A stretch of 64,000 nt of DNA from Anastrepha obliqua (taxonomy: Eukaryota; Arthropoda; Insecta; Diptera; Tephritidae), in contig NC_072897.1 of assembly GCF_027943255.1 (NCBI RefSeq), forward strand, positions 17,670,044 through 17,734,043, given 5' to 3'. The notes under the pieces were generated by a model. It saw only the letters and a program-made list of their open reading frames with translations. It made no database searches and had not been told where the DNA came from. The position numbers were made by a program, and so were the translations under genes. Each line of letters opens with the position of its first letter. Position 1 is the stretch's first letter. This document shows positions 9,577 through 19,458 of this stretch, piece by piece.

Positions 9577-10330
9577 TAACGTTTGTAAATGTTTATTTAG
9601 AATTGGAATCATAGAATAAATCCTCATATTGTTTTCTTAATTCGCAAAATTTTTCGCGTTCTTCAGAGTTCATGTGGTCCATTCTGATTGGATAATTTGA
9701 GGGTGGTTTCCTTGGGAAGTTCTTGTATAATTTTTTAACATAGATGTAATAATTTTAGTAGGTTACAGGTCAATAATCTTGAGGGTTAAGTTTTATCACA
9801 GCAGAGCAGTGATGACAGTTGTCAAGTTACGGCAAAATTTTGTGAATCATATATGCCTTCTTTAAGTATAAGTTCCCCATTGGTATTATAACAGTCCTTT
9901 ACATGAATCAAACCGGTTTCGGTACTGGTAATGAGTTTTATAGTATTTGGACCCAGAAAGTTAAGTGGAGTAATTTCATTGTTCATAATCAATAAATTTT
10001 TTTTGTAATCTTATATGGCTTTGTAATTTTTGAATACGTCATTTCCTAATAGTCCGTCATAAGTTTCGTGAAATTTGCATTCTATTAATTGAATCCAATC
10101 GTTAGTATCTCCCAATTCTGGAAATAGTGGTACTTTGCATATTGTTTCAGTTTTAACTGTATGTTATAGAGTTTTCAGGTTTATTGTGGTGGATTTCATT
10201 TTAAATTTTGGATCACAAAGGCCAGGATTAACTATAGAATGTGTGGCACCAGTGTCGACTATAAATTTGAGTTTTCCTTTTAGTATTATATAGGGTAATT
10301 CCCCTGTGAGGCCTTAGACTGAAAATTTTC
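9577..10330 (-). pseudogene. pol: Gypsy-M pol: protease and start of RT (unit 1)
   Basis: On the minus strand a protease with LPYIILKGKLKFIVDTGATHS is read at about 10320-10230. It is followed by a linker (including PLNFLGPNTIKF and a GLIHVKDCYNTNGELIL segment) and the region just before RT (HMNSEEREKFCELRKQYEDL). Stops interrupt it, and it ends at the TTAA insertion point. Its RT core lies 12 kb away at 22000-22593 in this duplicated arrangement. Family: 17.6/297-like by its serine-type PBS, seen only in the third copy. Confidence 0.75.
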
Positions 10331-10363
10331 TAAATATCTGTTTCTGTTTATTGCATTTGTCTG

Positions 10364-10620
10364 TCATTGGACGTTAGGGCTATTAATGATATTTCGATTA
10401 TTATTTGTTTGGATCATGTTCACGTCCATAGGTTCTACAGGTGGTTGATATTGAGGGTTGAAGGGTCGGTGTGGCATATTTTGTAATCTGTGATTGCTCC
10501 CATTTTGTTGGAAATTGTCATGACTGTTGCTTCTATAATTGTATTGAGGCTGCATTACTGGTAAAGAGCTATTTCGCATGTTATCCCTTACTGTTAACTT
10601 TTGGTGAAAAATGTGTCTAT
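10364..10620 (-). pseudogene. gag: Gypsy-M gag C-terminus, fused to LTR by deletion (unit 1)
   Basis: The minus frame 10364-10579 encodes an Asn/Gln/Pro-rich tail (PVEPMDVNMIQTNNN). It is identical in unit 2 and nearly so at 45641-45835. In units 1 and 2 the sequence then jumps, through about 50 bp of unrelated filler (10574-10622), straight into the LTR. The third copy shows that gag N-terminus, leader and PBS (about 890 bp) are missing here. This deletion is shared, so it predates the tandem duplication. Confidence 0.75.
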
Positions 10621-10623
10621 GGT

Positions 10624-10963
10624 GATTGGTAGTAAAAAGTTCTTATTTTATTTATTAACATAAAAAATATATTTATTTATTTATTTATTTATTACAAACA
10701 TGTTTATATAAAATGTTTATTACTTTATCGAAGACTGTCTTCCGAAGACTAACTTACTAGGACTAATACTGAGTTACAAAGACTGATTTGAATTGTTATC
10801 AATTCAGTCTTTTATTGAGAAAAAATTTCACTCTTAGCAATTTCGGGAACTAATTATTTTGGTAAACAAAATTATTTGGTAAAGAGGAAACGTAAAAAAT
10901 TGGACTTGCAATTTGGTAAACAGGAAATGAAAAAAACTGACTCGCAAAGAAAGCGTTAATGCA
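10624..10963 (-). repeat. Gypsy-M 5' LTR, first part, split by Gypsy-P (unit 1)
   Basis: The sequence matches 46741-47082, which follows the M PBS in the third copy. It is cut at TGCA (10960-10963), where Gypsy-P begins, and resumes at 18103 after a second TGCA. The rejoined LTR matches the unsplit copy at 46741-47195. Confidence 0.85.
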
Positions 10964-11378
10964 AGTTAACACATGACTCCCACGAGTGACACATGAATAC
11001 CATGTGCAGACTTAGCTACTTTGCATTAGCGTGGGAAAGCTAAACTTTTCATGGTCCCACAAATTAAATTCACACAACTGCAGCGGTAGGGTTCATATTC
11101 ATACTTACCGACAAGTGCAGACTACAACAACAACTCCATATTCATCTACCTATGCAAACTACAACAACAACATTGGAATTCAACGTTTTTCAGACCAACG
11201 ACAACAATAGAGTATTTGCCAGAAAAATAATTGTGCCAAGAATAGGGACAAGTTAGATTTTAATTTATAAGTTAAGTTCAGTTCCGCTTTGACTGGTAAT
11301 AAAGAAGAGCGCATCGCGCTAAAAACAAAAACCACCGGTTTCCTTTTTTAATAAGCACATAGTGCTTTAACAATAATT
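10964..11378 (+). repeat. Gypsy-P copy 1, 5' LTR (415 bp)
   Basis: It starts AGTTAACACATG and ends CAATAATT, directly followed by the PBS. The U3 end has 43 bp (10964-11006) that the 3' LTR lacks. AATAAAG near 11302 is a candidate polyadenylation signal. CAA-rich repeats (ACAACAACAACTCC) lie at 11125-11175. I do not see a clear TATA box. Confidence 0.92.
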
Positions 11379-11388
11379 GGCGCCCAAC
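11378..11388 (+). promoter_or_regulatory. Primer binding site of Gypsy-P
   Basis: TGGCGCCCAAC overlaps the last LTR base. This matches the lysine tRNA-type PBS of the gypsy group. In copy 2 it is at 24629-24639. Confidence 0.85.
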
Positions 11389-11511
11389 TGGCAGAACAAC
11401 TGAGCCTAACTGGAGTCAACGAAGGACACAATCAACTTGTTTTGGAAAAGGAAAGAATTTGCACGCAAAGCGAACGGGGGAGAAACCAACGGCTGCAGAA
11501 ATGATTGTAAT

Positions 11512-11517
11512 GTAAGT
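11512..11517 (+). promoter_or_regulatory. env: Candidate 5' splice site for env mRNA
   Basis: GTAAGT lies 11 bases after the start of a leader ATG (11501). Splicing from here to the acceptor at 16286-16287 would place that ATG in frame with env. Subgenomic env RNAs made from a leader donor are known for gypsy-type retroviruses. The same site is at 24763 in copy 2. Confidence 0.6.
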
Positions 11518-11593
11518 TAAATTTGGCAGATCAAGTGAAAATTAGTGAATATTTATTGTTAAGAATTTTTGAATTCATTTAATGAGTATTTGT

Positions 11594-12036
11594 GAATTAA
11601 AATTTTGATAAGAAAGGAATCCGTAAAAATTATTGTGAAAAGAATTTAGAAATTGTTGTGAAATTAAAATTTCCATAAGCAAGGATTCCATAAAAATTAT
11701 TGTGAAAATAATTTAGAAATTGTTGTGAAATTAAAATTTCCATAAGCAAGGATTCCATAAAAATTATTGCGAAAAGAATTTAGAAATTGTTGTGAAATTA
11801 AAATTTCCATAAGCAAGGATTCCGTAAAAATTATTGTGAAAAGAATTTAGAAATTGTTGTGAAATTAAAATTTCCATAAGCAAGGATTCCGTAAAAATTA
11901 TTGTGAAAAGAATTTAGAAATTGTTGTGAAATTAAAATTTCCATAAGCAAGGATTCCGGAAAAATTATTGTGAAAAGAATTTAGAAATTGCTGTAAAATA
12001 AAACTTCCATAAGCAAGGATTCCCTAAAAATTTTTG
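11594..12036 (+). repeat. 67-bp minisatellite in Gypsy-P leader, 7 units
   Basis: The unit contains CCATAAGCAAGGATTCC, then TAAAAATTATTGTGAAAAG and TTTAGAAATTGTTGTG. Seven units in a row precede gag, with the first (GATAAGAAAGGAATCC) and last (CCCTAAAAATTTTTG) diverged. It is non-coding and AT-rich. Copy 2 has the same outer units, but the array is 2725 bp longer. Confidence 0.95.
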
Positions 12037-12109
12037 TGAGAATTATTTTAAGTTATTAGCGTTTCTAAAAAGAAATTTCCCTGTCAAGTGCTCAGTGATA
12101 AATATTAAA

Positions 12110-13229
12110 ATGAACGAGGATCAGTTGAGAATAATAGTGACAGCCGCAGTTTCAGCTGCTACAGAAAGGACTAGAGCTTCGTTTGAAGCAACGATAGGAC
12201 AACTAGCTTAGGATCCTAGAAACCCCAACTAGGGTTGAAGAATATCAACCAGTAATAATAGATCAAACTGTGCGATGTGAAGAGTCTCTAGAAATCGTAA
12301 AGTCGCTGCCTGAATTTAATGGCGACAGGACGCGGTATGTTAGCTGGAGGCAAGCAGCATTTGCAGCTTATAAACTGTTTGAAAGTTTCGACGGTAGCTC
12401 CGAGCACCAAGCTGTAGCGATAATTAGAAACAAAATTGTCGGTTCTGCCGATCAAGTGTTGTCGTCATTCAATACCGTTCTTAATTTTAAGGCAATTTTA
12501 GCACGTCTGGACTTCACATATGCGGACAAAAGGCCAGTTTATTTAATTGAACAGGAAATGTCGACTCTACGCCAGGGAAAATTTTCTATTGCTGATTTTT
12601 ATGATGAGGTAGAAAAGAAGTTAACGCTAATAATAAATAAAACAATAATGTCACACGAGGGTAACAATGAGCTGATTAGGTCACTATGCCAAAAATGTAG
12701 GCAAGACGCTCTGAGGGTGTTTATATCAGGTTTGCATAGGCCTATGAGCGATATAATGTTTTCATCGCAGCCCGCAGATATGCCCAGCGCCTTAGCACTA
12801 GCACAGGAGTTGGAGGCAAAACATGCCCGGTATTCATTCGCGAATTCTTTCAATAACAGGGGTGAAATTCAGTCAGGACATAACAACGGAAGGTCATATG
12901 TGCCGCAGTACTCCCCACATTATACGCAACCTAACAGGCAAAATCAAAATAGGGCAACCCCAATGGAGGTCGACCCTTCCATTTCGAACTTCGGACAGAG
13001 GACTAGGTACAACCCAAATTGGAGGTCACCGGAGGACTCCACCAGAACTCGTCAACCGTTTCAGAGACCATTGCCCAGTAATAACCAGCAGAATATACGA
13101 GCACACAAAAGACAGCGTGAAAGCGATAGGCAATCGCTTATACCTAAAATTCAGAGTATAAATCATCTAAACCAGAATCTCGATGAAGGAAATTATTCTA
13201 AAAATAAAGTACAAAGCGAGTTTAGTTGA
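12110..13229 (+). pseudogene. gag: Gypsy-P copy 1 gag
   Basis: ATG at 12110 opens a 33-codon frame (MNEDQLRIIVTAAVSAATER...) ending at TAG 12209. A frameshift within about 12195-12215 then leads to the main capsid frame, ending TGA at 13229. That frame has LPEFNGDRTRYVSWRQAA, RLDFTYADKRPVYLIEQ and a C-terminal Arg/Asn/Gln-rich tail without zinc knuckle, as in the gypsy group. Gag forms particles and binds RNA. Copy 2 has the same shift and differs by one residue (P to T at YADKR.VY). The pol frame continues in the same phase directly after the TGA. Confidence 0.88.
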
Positions 13230-14170
13230 GGAAATAAATTTTTTAGGAGGAAGTCGCTCCTGCCATATGTAAGCAGGGAGCTGGCATGGCGACCGATAGA
13301 GTTTTTAATTGATACAGGGGCGGGGAAGAATTACATAAAATATGATGAAAATTTAAAAGGGATTAAAAAAATTGATAAACCGTTTAGGGTAGAGTCAATT
13401 CATGGCACCGCTGAAATAAATGAGAAATGTGTAGTGAATATTTTCGGAAGGATCTCTGTTTTTTACCTTCTTCTTGATTTAAAAACATTTGACGGTATAA
13501 TAGGATTTGATCTTATGAAAGAAATTGAGGCAAAATTGAATTTAAAAACAGGAATTTTGCATTACGAAAGTGGTCAGGAAAAAATAAGATATTACGACTG
13601 TAAGGATGTGAATAGTGTAATATTAAGTGGAAATCCTACAGTTAAGTCAGATGATAGTGATATGATTTCACTTATTTTAAAAAGACACTCAAAGGCTTTT
13701 GCGAACCCGAATGAAGCATTGCCGTTTAATACGAACGTAGTTGGCACAATAAGAACTGTATATAGCCAACGGGTGTATTTCAAGTCCTATCCATATCCAA
13801 TGGCAGCTTCAAAATTTATAAATGAAGAAATTTCGAATTTACTCCGAGATGGAATCATTCGTCCCTCTCGATCACCCTATAATAACCCTATTTGGGTTGT
13901 CGATAAGAAGGGATTCGACGACAATGGACAAAAGAAAATGCGCATGGTAGTTGATTTTAGGAAATTGAATGGGAAAACAATTTCTGATAAATATCAATTC
14001 CGGACACTTCTGTCATTTTGGCAAATATGGGGAAATCAGTTTTTTTTACAACTCTTGACTTGAAATCTGGATTTCGCCAGATCAAGCTTGCAGTAAAGGA
14101 TAGGGAAAAAACCGCATTTTCAGTGAATAACGGGAAGTATGAGTTTTGTAGGCTTCCCTTTGGATTAAAA
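13230..14170 (+). pseudogene. pol: Gypsy-P copy 1 pol: protease and RT N-terminus
   Basis: Open in the gag phase from 13230 to 14063. The aspartic protease motif EFLIDTGAGKNYIKY is at 13309-13353, with a flap-like IIGFDLMKEIEAKL. The RT fingers follow (LLRDGIIRPSRSPYNNPIWVV, MRMVVDFRKLNGKTISDK). A frameshift near 14005-14020 moves the palm (TLDLKSGFRQIKLAVKDREK, LPFGLKNAS) to another frame at 14018-14203. A TTTTTTA slippery-type heptamer lies at 13239-13245, only 10 bases past the gag stop. Identical layout in copy 2. Confidence 0.88.
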
Positions 14171-14560
14171 AATGCCTCCAGGAATTTTTCAAAGGGTGAT
14201 TGATGATATTTTAAGAGCAGAAATCGGAAAATGCTGTCACGTCTACATTGGCGATGTGCTTATTTTCTCTAGCAGCAAGGAGCAACACTATAAAGACATG
14301 GAAAGAGTCCTTACGAGACTTTATGAAGCAAATATGCGGGTTTCAGCAGAAAAATCCAAATTTGTAAGAGAATAAGTTGAATTTTTAGGCTTCATTGTTT
14401 CAAAGGAAGGCATCAAAACATGTCCTGATAAAGTCAATGATATAATCAATTAGGATTATCAGGCTACTATAGAAGATTCATTAAGGATTATGCTTCTATA
14501 GTAAAACCCCTCACGAAATATTTAAGAGGAGAAAATGGCCACATAAGTGCTAATCAATCA
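14171..14560 (+). pseudogene. pol: Gypsy-P copy 1 pol: RT palm with altered active site
   Basis: After another shift near 14175 the frame reads GIFQRVIDDILRAEIGKCC and then VYIGDVLIFSSS, where the catalytic pair normally written DD is GD. This substitution is present in both P copies and should abolish polymerase activity. A premature TAA at 14373 follows KSKFVRE. A gap of roughly 50-60 bp compared with relatives in this window follows near 14447 (before LGLSGYYRRFIKDYA, read in another frame). Confidence 0.85.
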
Positions 14561-15418
14561 AAAAATGTTAAAATTAAACTGGACAAAGACGCATTGTTAT
14601 CTTTTGAAAAGGTAAAAAAGATTTTGTCCTCGGAGGACGTGCTTCTTCTTTATCCAAATTATAGTAAACCTTTTGATCTAACGACAGATGCGTCAGCACA
14701 TGCTGTTGGAGCAGTCTTATCGCAGGGAGGTAGACCAATCACTATGATTTCCAGGACGTTATCATCCAGCGAAGAAAATTACGCAATCAATGAAAGGGAA
14801 CTGTTAGCAATTGTATGGGCTCTTCAAAAACTCCGAAATTATTTGTATGGAGTAAGGCATTTGAATATGTTTACAGACCATCAGCCCTTAACCTTTGCTG
14901 TTTCGGACAAAAATCCAAATACAAAAATTAAGCGTTGGAGAGCGTTTCTCGAAGAATTTTCTCCAAATTTTTTTTATAAACCCGGGAAAGACAATCTTGT
15001 TGCCGATGCGTTGTCCCGGCAACACTTAAATGCTATAGAACATTCCGAAGATTCTACATCCGTCTCGATGCATAGCGAAGAATCTTTATCGGAAGTAATT
15101 CCAACAGTTGGAAACCCAGTGAATTCATTTCGGAATCAAATAATCCTAGAAAAAGGGAATACTTCAACAAAAGTTACAAAAATTATTTTGAAATCCAGTA
15201 TAAGACATTTAATCACATTTAAATCATTGCAAGATCTTATGGCGATAGTTGGGGAATGCATTAATCCTGACGTTGTAAATGCTATTCATTGCGATTTACT
15301 GACCTTGGGCAAAATTCAAAATGAAATTGTAAGGAAATTTCCTTCAGTAAAATTTCGGTATACTACGAAAAGAGTAGATGATATTTTTAATGAGGACGAC
15401 CAGAATGAAATTTTATAA
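14561..15418 (+). pseudogene. pol: Gypsy-P copy 1 pol: RNase H and linker
   Basis: The longest open pol frame (14594-15418, 274 codons) carries the RNase H catalytic series: DLTTDASAHAVGAVLSQ, NYAINERELLAIVWAL, FTDHQPLTF and NLVADALSRQ. A pre-integrase linker follows and ends in EDDQNEIL and a stop. RNase H removes genomic RNA during reverse transcription. All four acidic positions are present. The frame ends through a shift at about 15405-15415, since the next codons for integrase lie in another phase. Confidence 0.9.
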
Positions 15419-16264
15419 CGGAGCACACCGCTCTGTCCGGGAAAACTTAAAACAAGTTTTGAATGATTACTATTTCCCAAGCATGCGAAAAAAGTTAAAA
15501 GAAATTACATTGAACTGTAAAATTTGTAAAGAAGCCAAATATCAACGACATCCGGTTAATCCTGAAATGGAAAGACCCCAGTGCCATCTCGTCATGGGGA
15601 AATGTTACATATGGATATTTATTCTACTGATAAAAACTATTTTTTAACTTGTGCAGACAAATTTTCGAAATTTGCCGTTGTTGTTCCAATTAAATCCAGG
15701 GCCATTGTTGACGTTAAACAGGCTTTATTACAGATTCTTAATTGTTTCGAAAATACAAAAAATATAACATTTGATAATGAAAAATCTCTCAACTCTCAGA
15801 CCGTTAGGTCCCTTCTAAAAGATCATTTCGGAGTGGACGTTTTTACAACCCCTCCTTTCTATAGCAAAACAAATGGACAAGTGGAAAGATTCCATAGTAC
15901 TCTTACAGAAATTGCTAGGTGCGCTAAAATAGAGCAGGCAATAAATGACACTGATGAATTAGTACTTCTTGCCACTTCAAAGTACAACAGGTCCATTCAT
16001 TCATTGAGTTAATTTCTTCCATTCCAACGTGGCTTAAAACTGGAATTAAGGCGAAATTAATAAAAGCTCAGGAAAATAAGTTGGAAACACACAATAAGGA
16101 TAAAGTGACGCGATTTTTCAATCCAGGAGATAAGGTCTATGTAAGGACTAATAAAAGAATAGGCAATAAGTTTTCCAAAGTTTTTATAAAAAAACGTTAC
16201 AGAAGGATTTAGGATCCACCGTTCTAATAGATAATAGGAAGGTCCACAAAGGCAACCTGAGGTA
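15405..16264 (+). pseudogene. pol: Gypsy-P copy 1 pol: integrase, three shifts
   Basis: N-terminal zinc-binding region at 15417-15560 (GAHRSVRENLKQVL, CKICKEAKYQRHP). A frameshift near 15585 follows. The catalytic core at 15590-16010 has HMDIYSTDKNYF, ITFDNEKSLN and TNGQVERFHSTLTE, giving the D, D and E of the DDE triad. The frame ends at 16012. The C-terminal domain (NPGDKVYVRTNKRIGNKF) lies in another frame and is broken again near 16190, where copy 2 has one extra base and stays open to its natural stop. Integrase joins the cDNA ends to the host chromosome. Confidence 0.88.
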
Positions 16265-16267
16265 ATA

Positions 16268-16287
16268 AGTTTTTTTTTCTCTTTCAG
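16268..16287 (+). promoter_or_regulatory. env: Candidate 3' splice site before env
   Basis: A pyrimidine run ends in CTCTTTCAG (AG at 16286-16287), immediately after the integrase stop region and at the start of the env frame. It is an excellent acceptor by eye. The copy 2 equivalent is at 32262-32263. Confidence 0.65.
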
Positions 16288-16288
16288 A

Positions 16289-17753
16289 TTTTTTATACTA
16301 CTTTTAATTCAAGGGTTATACGGTAAAATAACGGACTTTTCAAAATCGAACTATAGACCGATATCGGACGGGAAAGCTGCCATTTGGGAAAATTCTGACT
16401 ACATGACACATTGTACAAACCTTACGACTTACCGTAATGTTGTAGAGAGAACAGAAAATATACTTCACGTTTGCCCTCAATCTCATATGAAACAAATTCT
16501 CCAATCGGACATGGAACACATACTCAGACTGTTGGACACACTTCAGATTCATCATAAACATGCACGAAGTATAAATATAATTGGTACAGCACTCAAATAC
16601 ATAGGCGGAACCCCGGATTTTGACGACTTCAATGAGCTAAAATTCAAAGAAAGTGCGCTCATTGAATCTAATAAACTTCAATTCACTATTAATACAAAGA
16701 TACAAGTACAAATTAACCAACTTACTGATACAGTCAACCAAATTTTAAGAACTACCAAGGAAAATAAAATAGATACAGGGAATTTATTCGGATTATTGAC
16801 GGCAAGAAACAGGGCAGTTATAACTGACTTAGAGAATATAATTTATTCTATAGTTTTAGGGAAAGTAAATATAGTAAATCCTATTATTCTTGACACAAAA
16901 GAAATTTCAAAAATATTAATCACTGAGCTCGCTGCAAATGTTAGTATAAGTTATATTATAAGTAATTCTAAGTTGAAAATTTTTCAAAATAATGAATTAA
17001 TTTACTTTATAATTAAGTTTCCAAGAATAAAAAAACTATGCAGTTTAGTTAGGGTGTTTCCAGTGGCACATGACCAAAGGACAATATTCTTAGAAACTAA
17101 AAGTTGCGGACTGTGGAGACTCAACCATTCCTGTCACAAATTGCACGACGGCACTAACAGCTAAATTTTGTAGAGTAAAATTAGATGCGACGTATGTGCA
17201 ACAACTGTTTAACAATCACAAAGCTACATGTAAAACTACATTCAACCAACTCGAACCAGTTGCCGAGGTAGGCAATGGGGTAATTATAATAAATGACCAA
17301 ACTGTTGAAGTTCAAGAAGCAGACAATTCATCAGTCACGATATCTGGCACCTTTTTAATAACTTTTGATAAAACAATTCACGTAAACGGTACGACTTTTG
17401 TCAACGAAAAGGCAATAGCAACACTCTACCCGGGAGTTCCCTCAACCCAGTTTGTGAATTTGACGGAAGATTTGGAAATTTTAAACTTACCGTACCTACA
17501 CGGAATCAATTTGAAGAATCTTGGATACATTGAAAAATTACATGACGACATTCAAACTCGTTCAATTCAGGGAGGATCAATACTAATTATCATAGTCATC
17601 GTTGTTGCCATAATCTTTGTAATCAAAAAATACAAAGCAACCAAAGTGAAAAAGGATAAGATAGAAAGAGATGAGATAGCAGCAAAGATCATAAAAGCGG
17701 CCGAGGACGGCCTAAATTTACGAGGGGGGGCAGACTTAGCTACTTTGCGTTAG
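16289..17753 (+). pseudogene. env: Gypsy-P copy 1 env, one frameshift
   Basis: The frame from the acceptor is open through 17164. A one-base shift near 17105-17120 leads into the second frame (17196-17753). The surface part is short and includes HHKHAR at about residue 90, a candidate furin-type cleavage site, followed by SINIIGTALKYIGGTPDFDDF. This is the conserved fusion-region signature shared by insect errantivirus envelopes and baculovirus F proteins. The C-terminal part has a strongly hydrophobic segment (SILIIIVIVVAIIFVI) followed by a basic cytoplasmic tail. The reading frame runs into the polypurine tract and LTR. No functional protein is expected from this copy. Confidence 0.88.
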
Positions 17754-18102
17754 CGTGGGAAAGCTAAACTTTTCATGGTCCCACAAATTAGATTCACACA
17801 ACTGCAGCGGTAGGGATCATATTCATACTTACCGACAAGTGCAGACTACAACAACAACTCCATATTCATCTACCTATGCAAACTACAACAACAACAATGG
17901 AATTCAACGCTTTTCAGACCAACAACAACAATAGAGTATTTGCCAGAAAAATAATTGTGCCAAGAATAGGGACAAGTTAGATTTTAATTTATAAGTTTAG
18001 TTCAGTTCCGTTTTGACTGGTAATAAAGAAGAGCGCATCGCGCTAAAAACAAAAACCATCGGTTTTCTTTTTTAATAAGCACATAGTGCTTTAACAATAA
18101 TT
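17731..18102 (+). repeat. Gypsy-P copy 1, 3' LTR lacking its first 43 bp
   Basis: It begins CAGACTTAGC directly after the polypurine run CGAGGGGGGG and ends CAATAATT before TGCA. It aligns without gaps to 11007-11378. The 43 bp present at the start of the 5' LTR are absent here and in copy 2. Confidence 0.92.
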
Positions 18103-18226
18103 TGCACTTGCACAATTCCACAGAACTGTTAACCAATTAAATAAAAATTATAAAAGTGCATCGTAATGAATTTTGCGTGTGAACTAAAAAAATATGTTTG
18201 CGCGTGTATGGAAAGTTAGACAGGCG
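18103..18226 (-). repeat. Gypsy-M 5' LTR, second part (unit 1)
   Basis: This continues the LTR of Gypsy-M after the Gypsy-P insertion. It matches 47079-47195 and, inverted, 49308-49434. The exact LTR start is uncertain. Flanks differ after GGAAAGTT, although AGGCGT follows in two of the copies. Confidence 0.7.
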
Positions 18227-18329
18227 TCCCTATAACACTCCCACCGTTAGCTTGAGGCTCCAACGAATCTTTTAAGATTGTCATATTTCTCTTTACAAAA
18301 AATATTATGCTTAAAGTTATTATTACAAT

Positions 18330-19458
18330 AATTATTATTACATCTACTAATACAAAATGCTCTGGATATACTTTCTAGGTGGGCAGAAAAGTGTGGTCTA
18401 GGAGTCAACCCATACAAAACACAACTAATATTGTTCACTAGGAAACACAGAATCCCTCAGCTAAGTCCAATTATGCTCAAGAGGGAAGCTCTTGTGATTT
18501 CGGAAGAAACCAAGTACTTGGGACTAAACATAGATAGGAAACTGACTTGGAAGTCAAGCATCTTAGAAAGAGTCAGGAAAGCGAACCTTGCTTTTGTGCC
18601 TGTAAGAGAGCTTTACGTAAGACCTGGGAAACTAAACCTAAGGTTGCTTATTGGTTTTACACTGCTGTCGCTGACCCATTTTTCTATATGGTAATGTTAT
18701 CTGGTGGTGCGCTATGCAGAAAAAAACCTATTATAATTTATTAATAAGGTGCAGAGATCAGCGGAATTAGCAATATGTGGCGTCATGAAAACCACGCCAT
18801 CCATGGGTTTGGATATCATATTACATCTGCCACCCCTAGATCTCTTCTGCAAATACTCAGCGGCCTGCTCCGCTATAAGGCTCAAAGCGAGCTCACAATG
18901 GAGGACTGTCACACGTGGACATTCAACCATCTTAGACTCCTACACGGATATAGCCAGTGACTGTGATTATCACCCTCAAATTCTTTGCTTCGAAAGGAAT
19001 TTCCTAATGAAAATCCCTTCTAGACTGGAATAGCTTGAACAAGATTCAACACCCAACACACCCGTTAAGATCTACACGAACGGATCTAAAATGGACACCG
19101 GTGTAGGATCAGGGCTATAATGTTAAGAGATTTCTATTAGTGAATCCTTTAAACTTCCGGATCACTGTAGTGTTTTGCAAGCGGAAATAAACGCTATTCA
19201 TGAAGCCCTAAAATGGTTAAAGATAAACGGAATATCATCAATGGATATCTGTATCCTATCGGGCAGCCAAGCTGCCCTACGAGCCCTGGATGCATTCCAA
19301 AAAAACATCAAGGAGTGTCTTACGTTGTCGCCAACCTTTAAATGAGATGGCCAAGCAATGTCTTATAATCTGATGCTGGGTTCCAGGCCACAGAACCAGG
19401 GAACTGTAGGGCAGACCAACTTGCAAGAGAAGGCACCTGTATGCCAGACATAAGTAAT
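18330..19458 (+). pseudogene. LINE-2 fragment, I/R1/LOA-like (unit 1)
   Basis: 5'-truncated inside the RT (DILSRWAEKCGLGVNPYKTQ, ISEETKYLGLNIDRKLTWKS). It continues through thumb sequence (QRSAELAICGVMKTTPS) into RNase H (KIYTNGSKMDTGVG with D changed to N, HCSVLQAEINAI). An ATT-rich run precedes it (18310-18345). Many stops. It is related to LINE-L but distinct. It ends by an abrupt jump at 19458/19459 to sequence that in unit 2 lies 3.2 kb further on. Confidence 0.7.

Larger units (their letters stand above)
10964..18102 (+). mobile_element. Gypsy-P copy 1: env-bearing Gypsy LTR retrotransposon, 7139 bp
   Basis: This is a full-length insect endogenous retrovirus (errantivirus type): 5' LTR 10964-11378, lysine-type PBS, minisatellite leader, gag, pol (PR, RT, RNase H, IN), env, polypurine tract 17721-17730 and 3' LTR 17731-18102. 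Ends AGTTA...AATT and the 4-bp TSD TGCA (10960-10963, 18103-18106) are diagnostic. All three genes are broken by shifts and stops, nearly all shared with copy 2. The RT active site reads YIGD. LTRs differ at about 10 of 372 aligned positions (hand count). It sits inside the Gypsy-M LTR. Confidence 0.95.

Noticed and set aside
12599..12853. Antisense frames over gag and pol (such as 12599-12853 minus, 28575-28829 minus, 8978-9295 minus)
   Set aside because: They exactly shadow well-identified sense genes and show no motif of their own.
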